Source: Piper betle
Taxonomy: Eukaryota > Streptophyta > Magnoliopsida > Piperales > Piperaceae
Direction of reading: 5' to 3'
Assembly (NCBI GenBank): GCA_033002965.1
Contig: JAURVB010006142.1
Location: forward strand, 31,001 to 95,000
Length of the DNA stretch: 64,000 nucleotides
Below are positions 26,727-38,230 of this stretch, piece by piece. The notes beneath the pieces were generated by a model that was not told the origin of the DNA, did no database searches, and saw nothing but the letters and a program-made list of their open reading frames with translations. Within the stretch, counting starts at the first letter, position 1; each line of letters begins with the position of its first letter. Both the position numbers and the translations under genes were made by a program.

Positions 26727-28914
26727 TGTAACACCCCAATTCAGCCAGAAAGGACAGACTGAACTGTGATATGATAAGTTGGAAAGCAACTCGATGGGAT
26801 ATCGTGTACAGACTTTATGAAATCAAATCTTAACCCTCCAAAAAGCTTTAGAAGGACACTATTGTAGGTTTCATAGAAAGCGTGCAGAGTTCATACTACA
26901 TAAGACTAATCTCACACTTGAAGCTCCTATATGAGCACTCTGAGCCACGATAAAGGCAGAACCTCTATTGTGACTAAGAGGGTGACTTGAATGCAATGAT
27001 CACTCCCAACTACACAAGAGGCACACCGCTGTTGCAATTAAGAGGTTGGATGTTGTGACATGCTCAATTTTTTATTTTTAGTTAAAGTGATAGGATTAGG
27101 TATCTTGATTACTTAATGTAGATGAGTGTGGTATATTAAACATTGGGAACATTGGTTCGTGGTTAACTATTCCACATACCCCACAAGTAAATTAAACACA
27201 GAGGTATGATCAAATGTATGGGTATTATACCTTAACACCGGTCTTCATGTAGGTTCTCCAAGTAATAAGGGTACACTCTCCTACCCACGTTTCTCTACAC
27301 ACACACATAGATGCAACCAAGTAGGTTTCATGTACCTGGGAATCCTCCTCTTTGTGTTTCAGGACTCTAGTGGTTATACACCCTGTAGACAGTAGTTAGC
27401 CTTTGCCTAAAGTTTAACCATTCTACAGTAATATAATAATAATAATGATAAGTAAACACAAGTACGAAAACATTATGTCATACCCAATCCAAAATACATG
27501 GTTCATGAAGAGTTTAGGGCTCATGCCCACAATACAGTCGTCCATCAAAACAAAGCCAAATGCATAAACATAACATGGGGCCCCAGCCACCACCACTGAA
27601 CCTTCTGATCCTTGCGGCAAGGCCGACCAACTGTAAGCGACCTCACCTACATGTACCAAGAAAACATGCCACTAATCAAATAAATATTATTACTGGTCCA
27701 AAATAACTACCGGTAAAACAATACTGACAAATGAGAATTTCATTACCCATGAGAACTTAGAAACTTTAAAATCCTCACATGGATGGTAAACAAAATAACT
27801 TATGAAAAGAGTTGGCGTGTAGGCACGACAAATATTTATACTCATACAACATGCTTACACCCTCACAACCTCTATATAACACCCTCCACGGTACTTAGAC
27901 GACAAAAGAATAATTAAGTTAGTGCTACAAATTTTAAAAATGTGTTGCATGACACAATATCCTCATACTTTACACTACCTTAGGGTTTGAAGAAGTACTA
28001 GTGTAATTCTTAATACCTTACAACTGACTCATATTCATAAGACCGTAACCCCTTATATATATACTTAGTAGGCTAGGGTATGGGTTTGTACAACAACTTT
28101 TTGGATTTTATCTTGCAAAAATCATAAAGGGATCTTAGCCTTGTAGTTTTATTAAACTCGTAGAAAGTATAGCTAAATGGCCCGACATCAGATGAATTCG
28201 ATAAAATACCGCCATTGTAGTCCTAAGTCTAAAATACGGCTAAACTCAACACTCAAGGAGTCAAGTAGAGGAGAAGCAAAAGAGTCATACAAACCTGAAT
28301 AAGTGAAGCTTTGCATCCTAAGGCAATGAGCACACCCAGTGTATCCTAGCACAAAAATGGAACCAAATCATACTTGGATTACATCGGCATGCACATCGAG
28401 GCAAAGCCTCCACACATGCGCAACATGAATAAGACACTTAATTATCGTAATTATATGATTAATGACGTGTTAAACCTCATTAGGTGACTTAATTATTATT
28501 TAGGGTTTCATGTACACTTGGAAAATATTCAATTTCTAAGGTTTAATCGAATGTGCTTTACCGAACAATTTTTCGTATGAACCAAAGGATGTGCAATTGA
28601 GGCCAAAGGAGGGACCTTTACCTAAAAGGAGACTAAGGGGAGGTCTCTTAGGGCATCCTACCTTAAGAGCTACTATCCAAGGTGGCTAGGATAGGCTAGG
28701 AGAAGCCTAGGAGGGGCTGGGAAGGTTTGGGAGGAAGGAGAAAAACAAGGGAAGCATGGGGGAGTCATAGGAAAAGAGAAGAAAGAGGTGAAAAATGAGG
28801 AGAGGGATATAAATAGAAAAGGGGAAAAGGTGTCAGTACAAGGGTGCTAAGAGGGCCTTTGCAGTGCATAATGGCAAGTTGGACCAAGGAAAGCTGGAAA
28901 ATCTGGACACGCAT
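26727..28914 (-). repeat. Gypsy 5' LTR (inner part)
   Basis: The LTR edge reads TGTAACACCCCAATTC on the plus strand, abutting the PBS. Going outward the layout resembles the family-2 repeat very remotely (CAGGACTCTAGTGG near 27360; GTATCCTAGCACAAAAATGG near 28340). The outer limit is uncertain: around 28915 the sequence changes character, and LTR-like text resumes near 30650 (GTGCTAGGTAGTGCCTTTGC, like GTGCTAAGAGGGCCTTTGC at 28844), so the LTR is probably interrupted by 28915-30620. Confidence 0.6.
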
Positions 28915-30620
28915 TGTTTTATCAATGTATCACACAAGTGTATACATCAAATAAGTAATAAAATGATAAGTAGAGATCATTCCAACAAGGATTTGATGTT
29001 TTACAATAATGATGATAACTAAATCAGAAAATCTATTAAGTTGCTACAGAGAGTGTATAATGTGTTTAATGTCTATCCTAAACTAACAGATCAAGTGAGG
29101 GCATGAAACATGCATATTTTATACTATGTAGAAAATAATGCAAAGTCACAAAGACAGAAAACACAACATAAGTTGATACAAGTTCTCTTAATGTAAATGA
29201 GATCTAAGGTGGACAATTTCATTAGGGTCATCAATAGCATATCTTGCTATGTTAATCAAGTTACACATACTTGGTTGATATCCAAGGAAACGTATTTAAT
29301 TGTAATGGGCTTCCGCATCTTATAACAACCTACGGCCCTAACATCTTTCACATTTTTGTGCAAACAAATACTAAGCATGTGCATTAAGATTAACTCCCTT
29401 ATGTGGATATCTATGACTCTAATGCATTCTTTCAGTTAAACTCATAAACCACTTCATCCATTGATATCATCGGCATGCCTATTCTTAGGTTTTGACTAAT
29501 CTCTTAATCATGCAAAAGTTAGCTACTACTTAGAAGTATGAAGCCAAGGAATGAATTAATCAACTAGTGAGAAGTACAAAAAAATAACAAAAATAAGATA
29601 TATTGTATATCACCATAAATCCATCAGACACCCCAGATCACTAAGCGGTTACCCCATAAGAGAATAAGAATACTTCATGAAGTTCATCCAAGAAGACAAC
29701 ATAGTATAATAGAAAAAGGAATGTATACAAATCTATCGGGAAGAAGTCCTGGTGTGACCGTCTCTTTTGCAGTGCTTCCGCTTTACAACTTGGCATCCAC
29801 AACTTCTCCTCAACAACCTTCAACTTAGGAGTCCAAAAGATGAAGAGGGGAAGAGTGGGTTTTCCTCTTTTGGTGTCTTCTCTAATCTAAGGTGTTTCTA
29901 AGTGTGTATGATATTTCTCCAAAATGGTGTGTATTCTCTCAATCTGAATGGGGGTATATATAGCCGAAGGGTTGGAGCTTCTCTTGAACATGTGGAGTTT
30001 ACTAGTAGTGTTTACCTCATTATGGTGTTTCTAGCTTGTTCACTTGTCCCCTTGGAATCGAGTGGAGTTGGACTTATTTCAAATAGTCCAAATTATTCAA
30101 GGTATAGACCAAGGTAATCCGGGTTGGAGGAAACTTCCTTGCATTTTCATATTCATATTCAACTACACTAGTGTCTTCCTAATCATTGGGGGTTGATGTC
30201 TATGTTTCTTATCTGCTCTTCAAGATAACCATCCAATGGTTTAAAAGTGTGAGTTGGTAGATTTGTTCAAGAGTATGGGACAAGTGCATATGTACAGGTG
30301 CTTTTGTTGGTCAAAAGGTGTGCTGCAGATGTGAAGAAATGCAAGACTGAATTGGCAGATCTATCCATACTAAGAAGTGTCTCATGTGGTCCATCCTAGG
30401 TTGGTGAAAAGGTAGCTTGCTCCACTTACACATGCACAAGCTTGGTCCCGATTCTCCAAGATATCATTGTTTATTCAAATTCGGCTACAGAATCACTCAT
30501 ATTTATTAGAACTTATGATAATCCAAAATTTTCATTTTTTATTAAAAATAGCATAAAAACTAATGTGGGGGCATGAAGATGATATATAAAAACTTCCAAA
30601 ATGTTATACTAATCTACGAT
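28915..30620. other. AT-rich insertion of unknown type
   Basis: No coding frame or known motif is recognised. It appears inserted into the LTR-like sequence flanking it, but I cannot identify matching target duplications or terminal repeats, so the element type is undetermined. Confidence 0.35.
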
Positions 30621-30976
30621 TTATCAACACACAATCTGTGGAACAGAATCATACGCCAACACAAGTCAAACCACAGGGCGCAGGGTGCTAGGTAGTGCCT
30701 TTGCTCTGCACAAAAGGGGGTGAATTTCAAATTTCTAGTCATTCGCCCTAATCTGAAACCCTAACCCTAACTGACATTGGTGCAAGGGTGATGGGATTGC
30801 ACCTTTGCGCCTGAAGCAGATTGCACACACTTAGGGTTTCCACCCTAAGACAGCCAGAGCAATTTCAAAAATTGTGTCGTGGGTCTCATAGGGGTTAGGA
30901 TCTACCGAGAGTGTTACAAACAAGCAATAAGTACACTCTAGACAAGCAAGGACTCGATCCTAACCTTGAACTATAG

Positions 30977-31630
30977 TTGACTCGAGCGAACTAGAAGGAA
31001 GTTAGGATCGGGCAAATACATACCATACCATACACGATTCACAGTGAGAAGGGTCAGCCCCACTAGCCTAATTCGGGTAACGGCTGAACTGACTCTAGGG
31101 AAATGATTGGGGTTTTACAGTCTATTTATTGAGAATACCTTATACACTATAAGGTTTTCCTTCAAGGATGACCTAGGGTGAATGATGTAGCCACTATGAT
31201 TGAGGATTATAGATACTAACACTGAGTTTTCCTTGATGTGTTGATATTGATGTCAAGTGGACCGGGTCCCCGTGGGCCGGCACAATCCGGCCCTCTAACA
31301 AGACTTGACTCGATCAAAGAAGAAGGAAGTTAGGATAGGGCAAACGCATACCATACCATGCATGAATCCCGGCGACATAGGTTGGCCCCACTAACCTAAT
31401 TCGGATAACGACTGAACCGACTCTAAAATCCTCATGGAATGACTTGGGTTTTACGGTCTATTTATTAAGAATACCTTATGCACGATAAGGTTTTCCTTTA
31501 AGGATGACCTAGGGTAACTAATGTAGCCACTGTGGCTGAGGATTATAGATACCAACACTAAGTTTTTGTCGATGTGTTGGTATTGATGTCAACTGGGATG
31601 AGTACTCGTGGGTCGACACGATCTGACCCT
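30977..31630. repeat. Imperfect tandem duplication, unit about 328 bp
   Basis: The first unit is 30977 to about 31294 and the second 31305-31630. Both start TTGACTCGA, share GAAGGAAGTTAGGAT, CATACCATACCAT, GGCCCCACTA or GCCCCACTAG, TCTATTTATT(A/G)AGAATACC, GATGACCTAGGGT, GATTATAGATAC and end near CGTGGG.CG. It lies in LTR-like sequence and is non-coding. Confidence 0.85.
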
Positions 31631-32670
31631 ATTTTTGGCCTAGTCAAGCCGGCCATGACCGACTTGTGGGCTGGCCCGTCCCAGGCCCAACCACACCTAG
31701 GGTTGGGGTTAGGATAGTAACCCACCATACTAGCCCAATCGGGCCTAGTTGAACCCAATGTATACTAGAGAAGAGCTGGGCCTAAAGGTTCACGACTCTT
31801 CTTTAGTTGGTAGGAGTGGCCCAACATGCTTTTGGACCAATTTTTGCTATAATTTAATAGAGAGCCTAATACTCTAGAGAGTTGGGCTCTCTAATAGAGA
31901 GCCCAACTTATGAAATTGGGCCGGGACAGGCCTAGTGTGATGGGCCCAGACCAGTCCAGCCCAGCTCGAACTAAGGAGGGCATTAGGGCCAAGTTGGGCT
32001 CATATCGAGTTATGGGGTCGGGCCGAGCATGACCCAATAAAATACCTGGGCTTTGACCAGACCAGCCTGACCACTCGACATCCCTACGTGCTGAACTACC
32101 ACATGTGTTTCGAGGCTGTCACATGTAAGGCATGCAAGAGGGCATCCAAAATAGTAAAATTACCATTTTGCCCCTCCCTCATTCCAATTATCTTCCTTGT
32201 TTCCTTCCATCAACGACGTGTTGTAGGAGCCTCTATGTCGTCTAAACACCACTGGCCACACGACAGCTACTGATCGACTCGCTACCCAGTTAACTGTCGA
32301 ACCCGATGAGCACCGCTAACACCCACTACATTGTTTATCAAAAATCTCGCCTAAAGTTGGCGCTTGCTCATGGTCGCTAACTTCACATCGCCATCATTTT
32401 CCACTGTTGTGACATCTACCAACATAGTGACCCGTCATAGTGCACCTTTGACCTTGACGGCGGTCACAGCCGGTATAGTCACTGGCGATCATTTAAAGTT
32501 TTCAACCATCACCATTCGAGGCCAATTTTGGCCTATCGGCGACCCAATCAGCGTCGCCTTCATCGCCATCATCTCTGTTGTCACGGGTTTTACCTGCCAA
32601 TACCCTCATTGGTGGTGATTGGATGTCGATCAGCCTCATCATTGCTGGAGACCGTCGACTTTGGGCCAAA
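31631..32670. repeat. LTR-like sequence left of the Copia insertion
   Basis: This is retrotransposon-derived sequence: GGCCCAA/GGGCCTAG-rich text at 31640-32060, then a GC-moderate, reverse-oriented U3-like island at 32160-32660 that resumes at 38231 beyond the Copia element. No gene is present. Confidence 0.5.
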
Positions 32671-33202
32671 TGTTGGGATTAATCAAACAAAATCCTCATT
32701 TCAACATATAGGATGAGAAGTACCAATCAAAATAGAGACATCGTAATACCAACCAAATGGACAAACCAATTTTATGTGGAAACCCCAAATTTGGGGAAAA
32801 ACCACGGGGTAAATGACCGGATTAAATTCACTATATCATAACTCTGATACAGAAAATATCCAAGGTGAACAAACTCCCCAATACCAATTGATTGTAATTT
32901 CTACATAATTGGTATTAACCACAAATGAATAGAAGAACAGAAAAATATTACAGATTAAGAACTTGACGACGTTACCATTGATGATTGCAAACGAGTCTCA
33001 ACAAAACATTCACCTTTCTTCAATCTACACAATTTTCCTTTCTTCTCTTGTGGCCCTTTTTCTCCAAAACCCAAAAACTCAAAGAAGAAAAGCGTCGACA
33101 TTACTTTTATTCCTTTCACATGAAGCATATCTACAAAATCTTGGTTTTTGCCCAAAATAGGGTTGTTATTTTATGTATTTATAGAGGATGGACAACCCAA
33201 CA
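32671..33202 (-). repeat. Copia 3' LTR, 532 bp
   Basis: On the plus strand it runs TGTTGGGATTAATC...CAACCCAACA. It pairs with 37693-38225 with scattered single-base differences, so the two copies have diverged since insertion. The CCAAA at 32666-32670 is the left target duplication. The short open frames inside are chance. Confidence 0.95.
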
Positions 33203-33217
33203 AACCTCCCCTTCCTG
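33203..33217 (-). other. Copia polypurine tract
   Basis: The minus strand reads CAGGAAGGGGAGGTT immediately upstream of the 3' LTR, the expected site for plus-strand priming. Confidence 0.85.
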
Positions 33218-33233
33218 ACTCCATGAAATACCT

Positions 33234-34818
33234 CTAGCCGGCATAAGAAGCTCCATCCATGCCTGCTCCATTCCTACAGTAAGCATGTTTCTCCTTTGAC
33301 ACAACTTTAGTCGTGTCTGAAACATTCCTTTTAGTGTGAATTTTTGTTAGCTCAAGAGATTTACTTTCCAACACATCTTTTATCCAGTGATATCTCACAT
33401 TAATGTATTTGCTCCTTAAATAAAAACTTGAATTCTTACTCAGGTGAATTGCATTCTGGCTATCACAGTGTATAACGTATCTCTCCTGTTTAACACCAAT
33501 TTTATTCAAAAATCTCTTCGATCATAGCATCTCCTTGCAAGATTCTATAGTAGCAATAAATTTAGCTTCAGTTGTGGACAATGCAACACACTTTTGCAAC
33601 CTAGACTACCAAGACGCAGCCCCTTAGCAAATTAACAACAAACCCATATGTTGATTTCTTGTCTCCAAGTCACATGTCATGTCTGGATCAGTGTAGCCAA
33701 TCAACAAAGGTTTATCACTTCCAAAACATAAACATACCTCTCAAGTACCTCATTATCCATTTAACTATATGCCAATGCTCTTTGCTTGGATTTGCTAAAT
33801 GTCTACTAACCTTTCCAACTGCATGTGCTATATCCGGCCTTGTACAAGCCATAAGTACCAACGGCAGAAGCATAAGGAACCTTTGTTATTTCCTTCATCT
33901 CTGTTTCACTTAAGTGATATTTTTTTCAATTTGACTTGCATCTTTCATATTGAATTTTTCAAGTACCTTTTTTATGTAATTTTCTTGTGACACCCAAAGC
34001 TTTCTACCTCCATTGTCATGCCGAATGGACATCCCCAAGATTTGCTTTACTGATTCCAAAACCTTCACTGCAAAAGATTTATTCAAGTTCTTCTTGAAAC
34101 TTTTACTCTTGGCTCTATCGTGCCCAACAATCAACATGTCATCCACATAAAGTAGCAGAATAATAAAGTCACCATCATCAAACCTCTTGATGAGCACACA
34201 ATAATCAAAAATAGACTTCTTGTACCCATTCTTTTCTATAAAAGAATCAAACTTTTTGTACCACTATCTAGGAGCTTGCTTCAAACCATACAAACACTTT
34301 TTCAGTTTGCAGACTATCTATTCCTTTCTTCTGACTTTTAAACCCTCGGGTTGCTCCATGTATATGGTCTCCTGAAGATCACTATGAAGAAAGGCCATCT
34401 TCACATCTAGCTGTTCAACTTCCAAATCCAAACTTACAGCTAAAGCCAGAACAATTCTAATAGAAGACATTTTAACAACAGGAGAAAAATTTTCATCAAA
34501 ATCAATATCTTTCTTCTGTCTGGAGCCCTTTACCACCAACCTTGTCTTGTACCTTGGTTGTATGTTACTTTCTTCATGTTTGATCCTATAGACCCATTTG
34601 TTCTTTAATACTCTCTTCCTCCTAAGAAGATCCACCAACTCATAGATGTGATTACCATGCAAAGATTTCATCTTGTCTTGCATTGACCTCAACCACTTCT
34701 TTTCTACATGAGCTTTGACCTCACTGAAATTTTCTGGTTCTCCACATTTAGTGATTTTCACATATTTTGATGATAGATATCTTGTTGATGGAACTAGTTC
34801 ACGAGCTGATCTTCTCAC
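33234..34818 (-). pseudogene. Copia reverse transcriptase and RNase H remnant
   Basis: The RT start is recognised at 34818-34318: KNKWVYRIK, RLVVKGSRQ, FSPVVKMSSIRIVLALA, LDVKMAFLHSDLQETIYMEQ (first catalytic Asp). The catalytic box LLYVDDMLIVG lies in 34197-33910, followed by LGMSIRHD. RNase H follows to 33234 with HCDSQNAIHLSKN and RSKYINVRYHWIKD. Frames are broken between segments (near 34200-34320 and 33510-33910), with a stop inside the region between, so the enzyme is not produced intact. Confidence 0.92.
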
Positions 34819-34827
34819 ATTAGTTGG

Positions 34828-36308
34828 CTACCCTTGATTAAAATCCCCTTGTTCCTGTCTAGCATCATTAACAAACTCATTAGAAATATCATGAGACACC
34901 ACATCCTCACCCTCATCATCATTAGGTGGGGAAACAATTATGTCATCTTGAGCATCCTCTTTACTTCGAGTTGAGGTTGAAGGTTCTTTTATCTTTGCCA
35001 AAGTCCTCAACTATTTGATCCTCCATGAAAACTACATCTATGCTTCGAATCAGTTTTCTATTCTTAGTATCCCAAAGTTTGTATCCAAACTTATCATCAC
35101 TATATCCCAGAAAAATACATTTCACGGCTTTAGAGCCAAGCTTAGCCCTTTGCTCTGTTTGCTCCTTGGGCACATGTGCAAGGCTTTACAACTAAAGACT
35201 CTCAAATGAGAATAACTGGCCTTTTTGCCATTCCAAACCTTTTCTAGTATGTCACTGTCCATAACATATGTGGGAGATCTGTTGATCAATAATAAGTTGT
35301 GCTCGTGGCCTCACCCCAGAAGCTTTTAGACAGCTTAGTTGGAGATAACATACTTCTAATCCTCTTAGAGATACTCCTGTTCATTCTTTCAACCACTCCA
35401 TTATGTTGAGGAGTATAACAAATCGCCTTCTCATGCCTAATTCCATGCTTGCTACAATTTTCATCAAACTCAATAGAACAATATTCACCACTATTATCAC
35501 TTTTAAGGCATTTTAAGAGCTTATCAGTTTTTCTTTTAACCAATACATAAAAATTCTTAAAGATGTCAAAAACATCATTTTTATTTTTTATGCCAAAAGC
35601 TCACACCTTCCTAGAAGTATCATCAATAAAAGTGACAAAATACATAGAACCGCCAAGAGATTTTACCTCTATAGTGTTGGGCCCTTTGGGCCCCCAAAAG
35701 GGACTTGCAATGGGTCTCGAGCCTCTCTTAATCCAAAAGTTAACTTAGAGAATAAGGCTTTCCCATTAGCCTATATATTAGTCACCAACATCATCCACGA
35801 CCGATGTGACATAAGCCCTACAACTCCCCTTCACACATCGGGCGACCTCAAAACTATCATCGTCAGGCAATCTCCTCTTCAACTAATCATCACCTGGCAA
35901 ACTCCCCTTAAATCATTAGGTGAAACCCATAAAGGAAACTCCGACAATCGGCGTAGGAAAATACCAAATCCAACTTAGCTCTGATACCACTGTTAGGCCC
36001 TATGGGCCCCCAAAGGGACTTGCAATAGGTGTCACGGGCTTCTCTTAATCCAAAAACTAGCTGAAGGAATAAGGCTTTCCCATTAGCCTATATACAAGTC
36101 ACTACTACCCTCTATGACCGATGTGGGATAAACCCAACACATCAGAGTATACCAACTCAAGAACTTCTAACTTTCTTGTACTTGTGCTTGCAAAGGATGT
36201 CCTATGTTGTTTGCCCACTAAACAATGGTCACAAGGACTAATTTTGATGTCCTTGACCTTGGGAAGGAGATTTAGCTTCTTCAATGTCTCTACTCCTTTC
36301 TCACTCAT
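34828..36308 (-). pseudogene. Copia integrase remnant, split by a TRIM
   Basis: The zinc-binding end (ISPCDHCLVGKQHRTSF) and LELVYSD lie at 36308-36141. The catalytic core resumes at about 35670 with SLGGSMYFVTFIDDTSRKV, LKSDNSGEYCSIEF (35543-35286) and HNGVVERMN. The C-terminal part, KCIFLGYSDDKFGYKLWD, is at 35173-34961. The interruption at 35675-36139 is a TRIM. Frameshifts separate the pieces. Confidence 0.9.
35675..36139 (-). mobile_element. TRIM (miniature LTR retrotransposon), 465 bp
   Basis: It has two short LTRs, 35675-35822 (148 bp) and 35991-36139 (149 bp), each TGTT(G/A)GGCCCT(T/A)TGGGCCC...(C/A)CCAACA-like, around a 168-bp non-coding centre. The minus strand has a primer-binding site TGGTATCAGAGC at 35989-35978, one base from the 5' LTR, and a purine-rich tract next to the 3' LTR (35823-35836). 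These features define a TRIM. The flanking 5 bases, TATAG and CATCA, do not match, so the usual duplication is absent. Confidence 0.9.
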
Positions 36309-36362
36309 GTGTCCGAATTAATGGTGCCACAAATCAGCAGTGGAATCAAGGGTAGGAGAATA

Positions 36363-36776
36363 TTAACTCGTCTCAATCTTATACAAACTACAACACTTCT
36401 TCCCTTTAGCAACAACAAGAGAACCTTTCACAAGTTTCCACACACCTTGTGCAAATTGTAAATCAAATCCTTCATCATCAAACACTCCAATTGAAAACAA
36501 AGTCATCCTCAAATCTGGAATATGTCTGACATTTTTAAGCATCAATTTGTAACCCGTATTTATTACGATATGCACATCTCCAAGTCTCACAATTTTGGAA
36601 GTATCACTATTTCCCATCTTCACTATACCCAAATCTGAAGGTTCATAGGTAGTAAAGAAATTTCTGCTTGGAGTTGCATGAAATGATACTCCCGAGTCAA
36701 CTACCCAACTAGCATAACAATCAGCCATCAAATAATCATTCCCACAATCAAAAAGAATCACCATGTCATCATGCAC
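36363..36776 (-). pseudogene. Copia protease region
   Basis: The minus-strand frame encodes WVVDSGVSFHATPSRNFF, the Copia aspartic protease active site (DSG), and GDVHIVINTGYKLMLKNVRH downstream. This segment is open for 137 codons and its active-site triplet is intact, but it is separated by stops from gag and integrase. Confidence 0.9.
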
Positions 36777-36872
36777 AACAATAGTATTCTTTTCTGCTTG
36801 ATCCTTGTTATCCTCATTTTTAAAGTCTTTCTTGAGCTTCCAACAATCCTTCTTGAAATGACTTGTCTTGTC

Positions 36873-37530
36873 CTAATAATAACACTTCAAGTTCTTTCTA
36901 GATTTATACCTTCCTCGACTTTTATCCCTTCTGTTTGTGTCTCTATTTCTTGATCTACCTCTTGCCTCTTCTGACACTAATGCATGAGACCTTGAAGTTG
37001 GTAGAAATTTTCCTCTGACCTCCTCATTCAATAATCTGTTTGTTACCATATCCATTGTGAATTTTCCATCCAAAGCAACATTGCTCAAAGAGATCACCAA
37101 TGTTTCCCAACTCTCTGGCTATGTGTTGAGAAGGAGCAGGATTGCTTGTCATTCCTCATCTAAAGTCATCTTCATCGTGGCAAGTTGAGTAATAATACTC
37201 TTCATCTCATTGAGATGCTCACTTATGTCACTCCCATCCTTATACCTCATGTTCACTAATTTCCTTATCAAAAAGGTCTTGTTGCCAACAGTATTTCTCT
37301 CATAATCTCCTTGGAGTTTATCCCATATTGCTTTTGAGGATGTCAATTTAGAAACATGATGATACACAACTTTATTTACCCATTGTCTCAAACAGGCCAT
37401 AGCCTTCCTATCCAACTTATTCTAGTCTTTATCAGTCACCTCTACAGGTTTTTGACTAGTGATAGGTTTGTACAAATCTTTGGAATATAAATGATCAATC
37501 ATTTTTCCTTTCCAATAGTGTCAGTTACTC
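36873..37530 (-). pseudogene. Copia gag remnant, zinc knuckle broken by a stop
   Basis: Recognisable gag text includes KAIWDKLQGDYERNTVGNKT and LVNMRYKDGSDISEHLNEMK (37415-37149), then an Arg/Ser-rich linker. The zinc knuckle near 36890-36845 reads CYY, then a stop codon (TAG), then DKTSHFKKDC, so the second cysteine has been replaced by a stop. Confidence 0.88.
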
Positions 37531-37677
37531 AACCCCTTAAGAGATATCATCTATATATACTTCTCATCATCCATCTTGTTGGAATATAAATCACAAACAT
37601 ACCAACTAAGCTCTTAGAAATTTTGTATAACACCTAACGGGCATTAAATATCAACAACAAAAACTTGCAAACCTTTT

Positions 37678-37690
37678 GGCTCTGATACCA
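37678..37690 (-). other. Copia primer-binding site (tRNA-iMet)
   Basis: The minus strand reads TGGTATCAGAGCC, two bases inside the 5' LTR edge at 37693. It sets the element's orientation as minus. Confidence 0.95.
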
Positions 37691-37692
37691 CT

Positions 37693-38225
37693 TGTTAGGA
37701 TTAACCAAACAAAATCCTCATTTCAACACATACGGATGAGAAGTACCAATCAAAATAGAGACATCATAATACCAACCAAAATGGACAAACCAATTTTACG
37801 TGGAAACCCCAAATTTGGGGAAAAACACGGGGTAAATGGCTGGATCAAATTCACTATATCAGAACTTTGATACAGAAAATATCCAGGGAGAACAAACTCC
37901 CCAATACCAATTGATTGTAATTTCTATACAATTAGTATTAACCACAAATGAATAGAAGAACAGAAAAATATTACAGATTAAGAACTTGGGGAGGCTAACA
38001 TTGACGATTGCAAACGAATCTCAACATAACATTAACCTTTCTTCAATCCACACAATTTTTCTTTATCCCCTAGTGACTCTCTTTCTCCAAAATCCAAAAA
38101 CCTAAAGAAGAAAAGCGTTGACATTGCTTTTATTCCTTTCACACGAAGCAAATCTACAAAATCTTGGGTTTTGCCCAAAATAGAGTTTTTATTTCATGTA
38201 TTTACGTAAGAGGGACAACCCAACA
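37693..38225 (-). repeat. Copia 5' LTR, 533 bp
   Basis: It reads TGTTAGGATTAACC...CAACCCAACA on the plus strand and aligns with 32671-33202 end to end, with scattered substitutions and one-base indels. The right target duplication CCAAA follows at 38226-38230. Confidence 0.95.
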
Positions 38226-38230
38226 CCAAA

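Larger units (their letters stand above)
32671..38225 (-). mobile_element. Ty1/Copia retrotransposon, full length, 5555 bp, inactivated
   Basis: Two LTRs (32671-33202 and 37693-38225) with TG...CA ends bracket the element. A perfect 5-bp target duplication, CCAAA, lies at 32666-32670 and 38226-38230. On the minus strand, PBS, gag, protease, integrase, RT and RNase H follow in the Copia order (integrase before RT). The frame is broken by several stops, and a TRIM interrupts the integrase at 35675-36139. Structure is complete but coding capacity is lost. Confidence 0.96.

Noticed and set aside
30758..30774. Telomere-like CCCTAACCCTAA sequence
   Set aside because: Only two units inside LTR-derived DNA; too short to be an interstitial telomere tract.
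30240..31000. Possible LTR edge or gene around 30650-30990
   Set aside because: No PBS, duplication or coding motif could be tied to it; left as part of the uncertain 5' LTR region.
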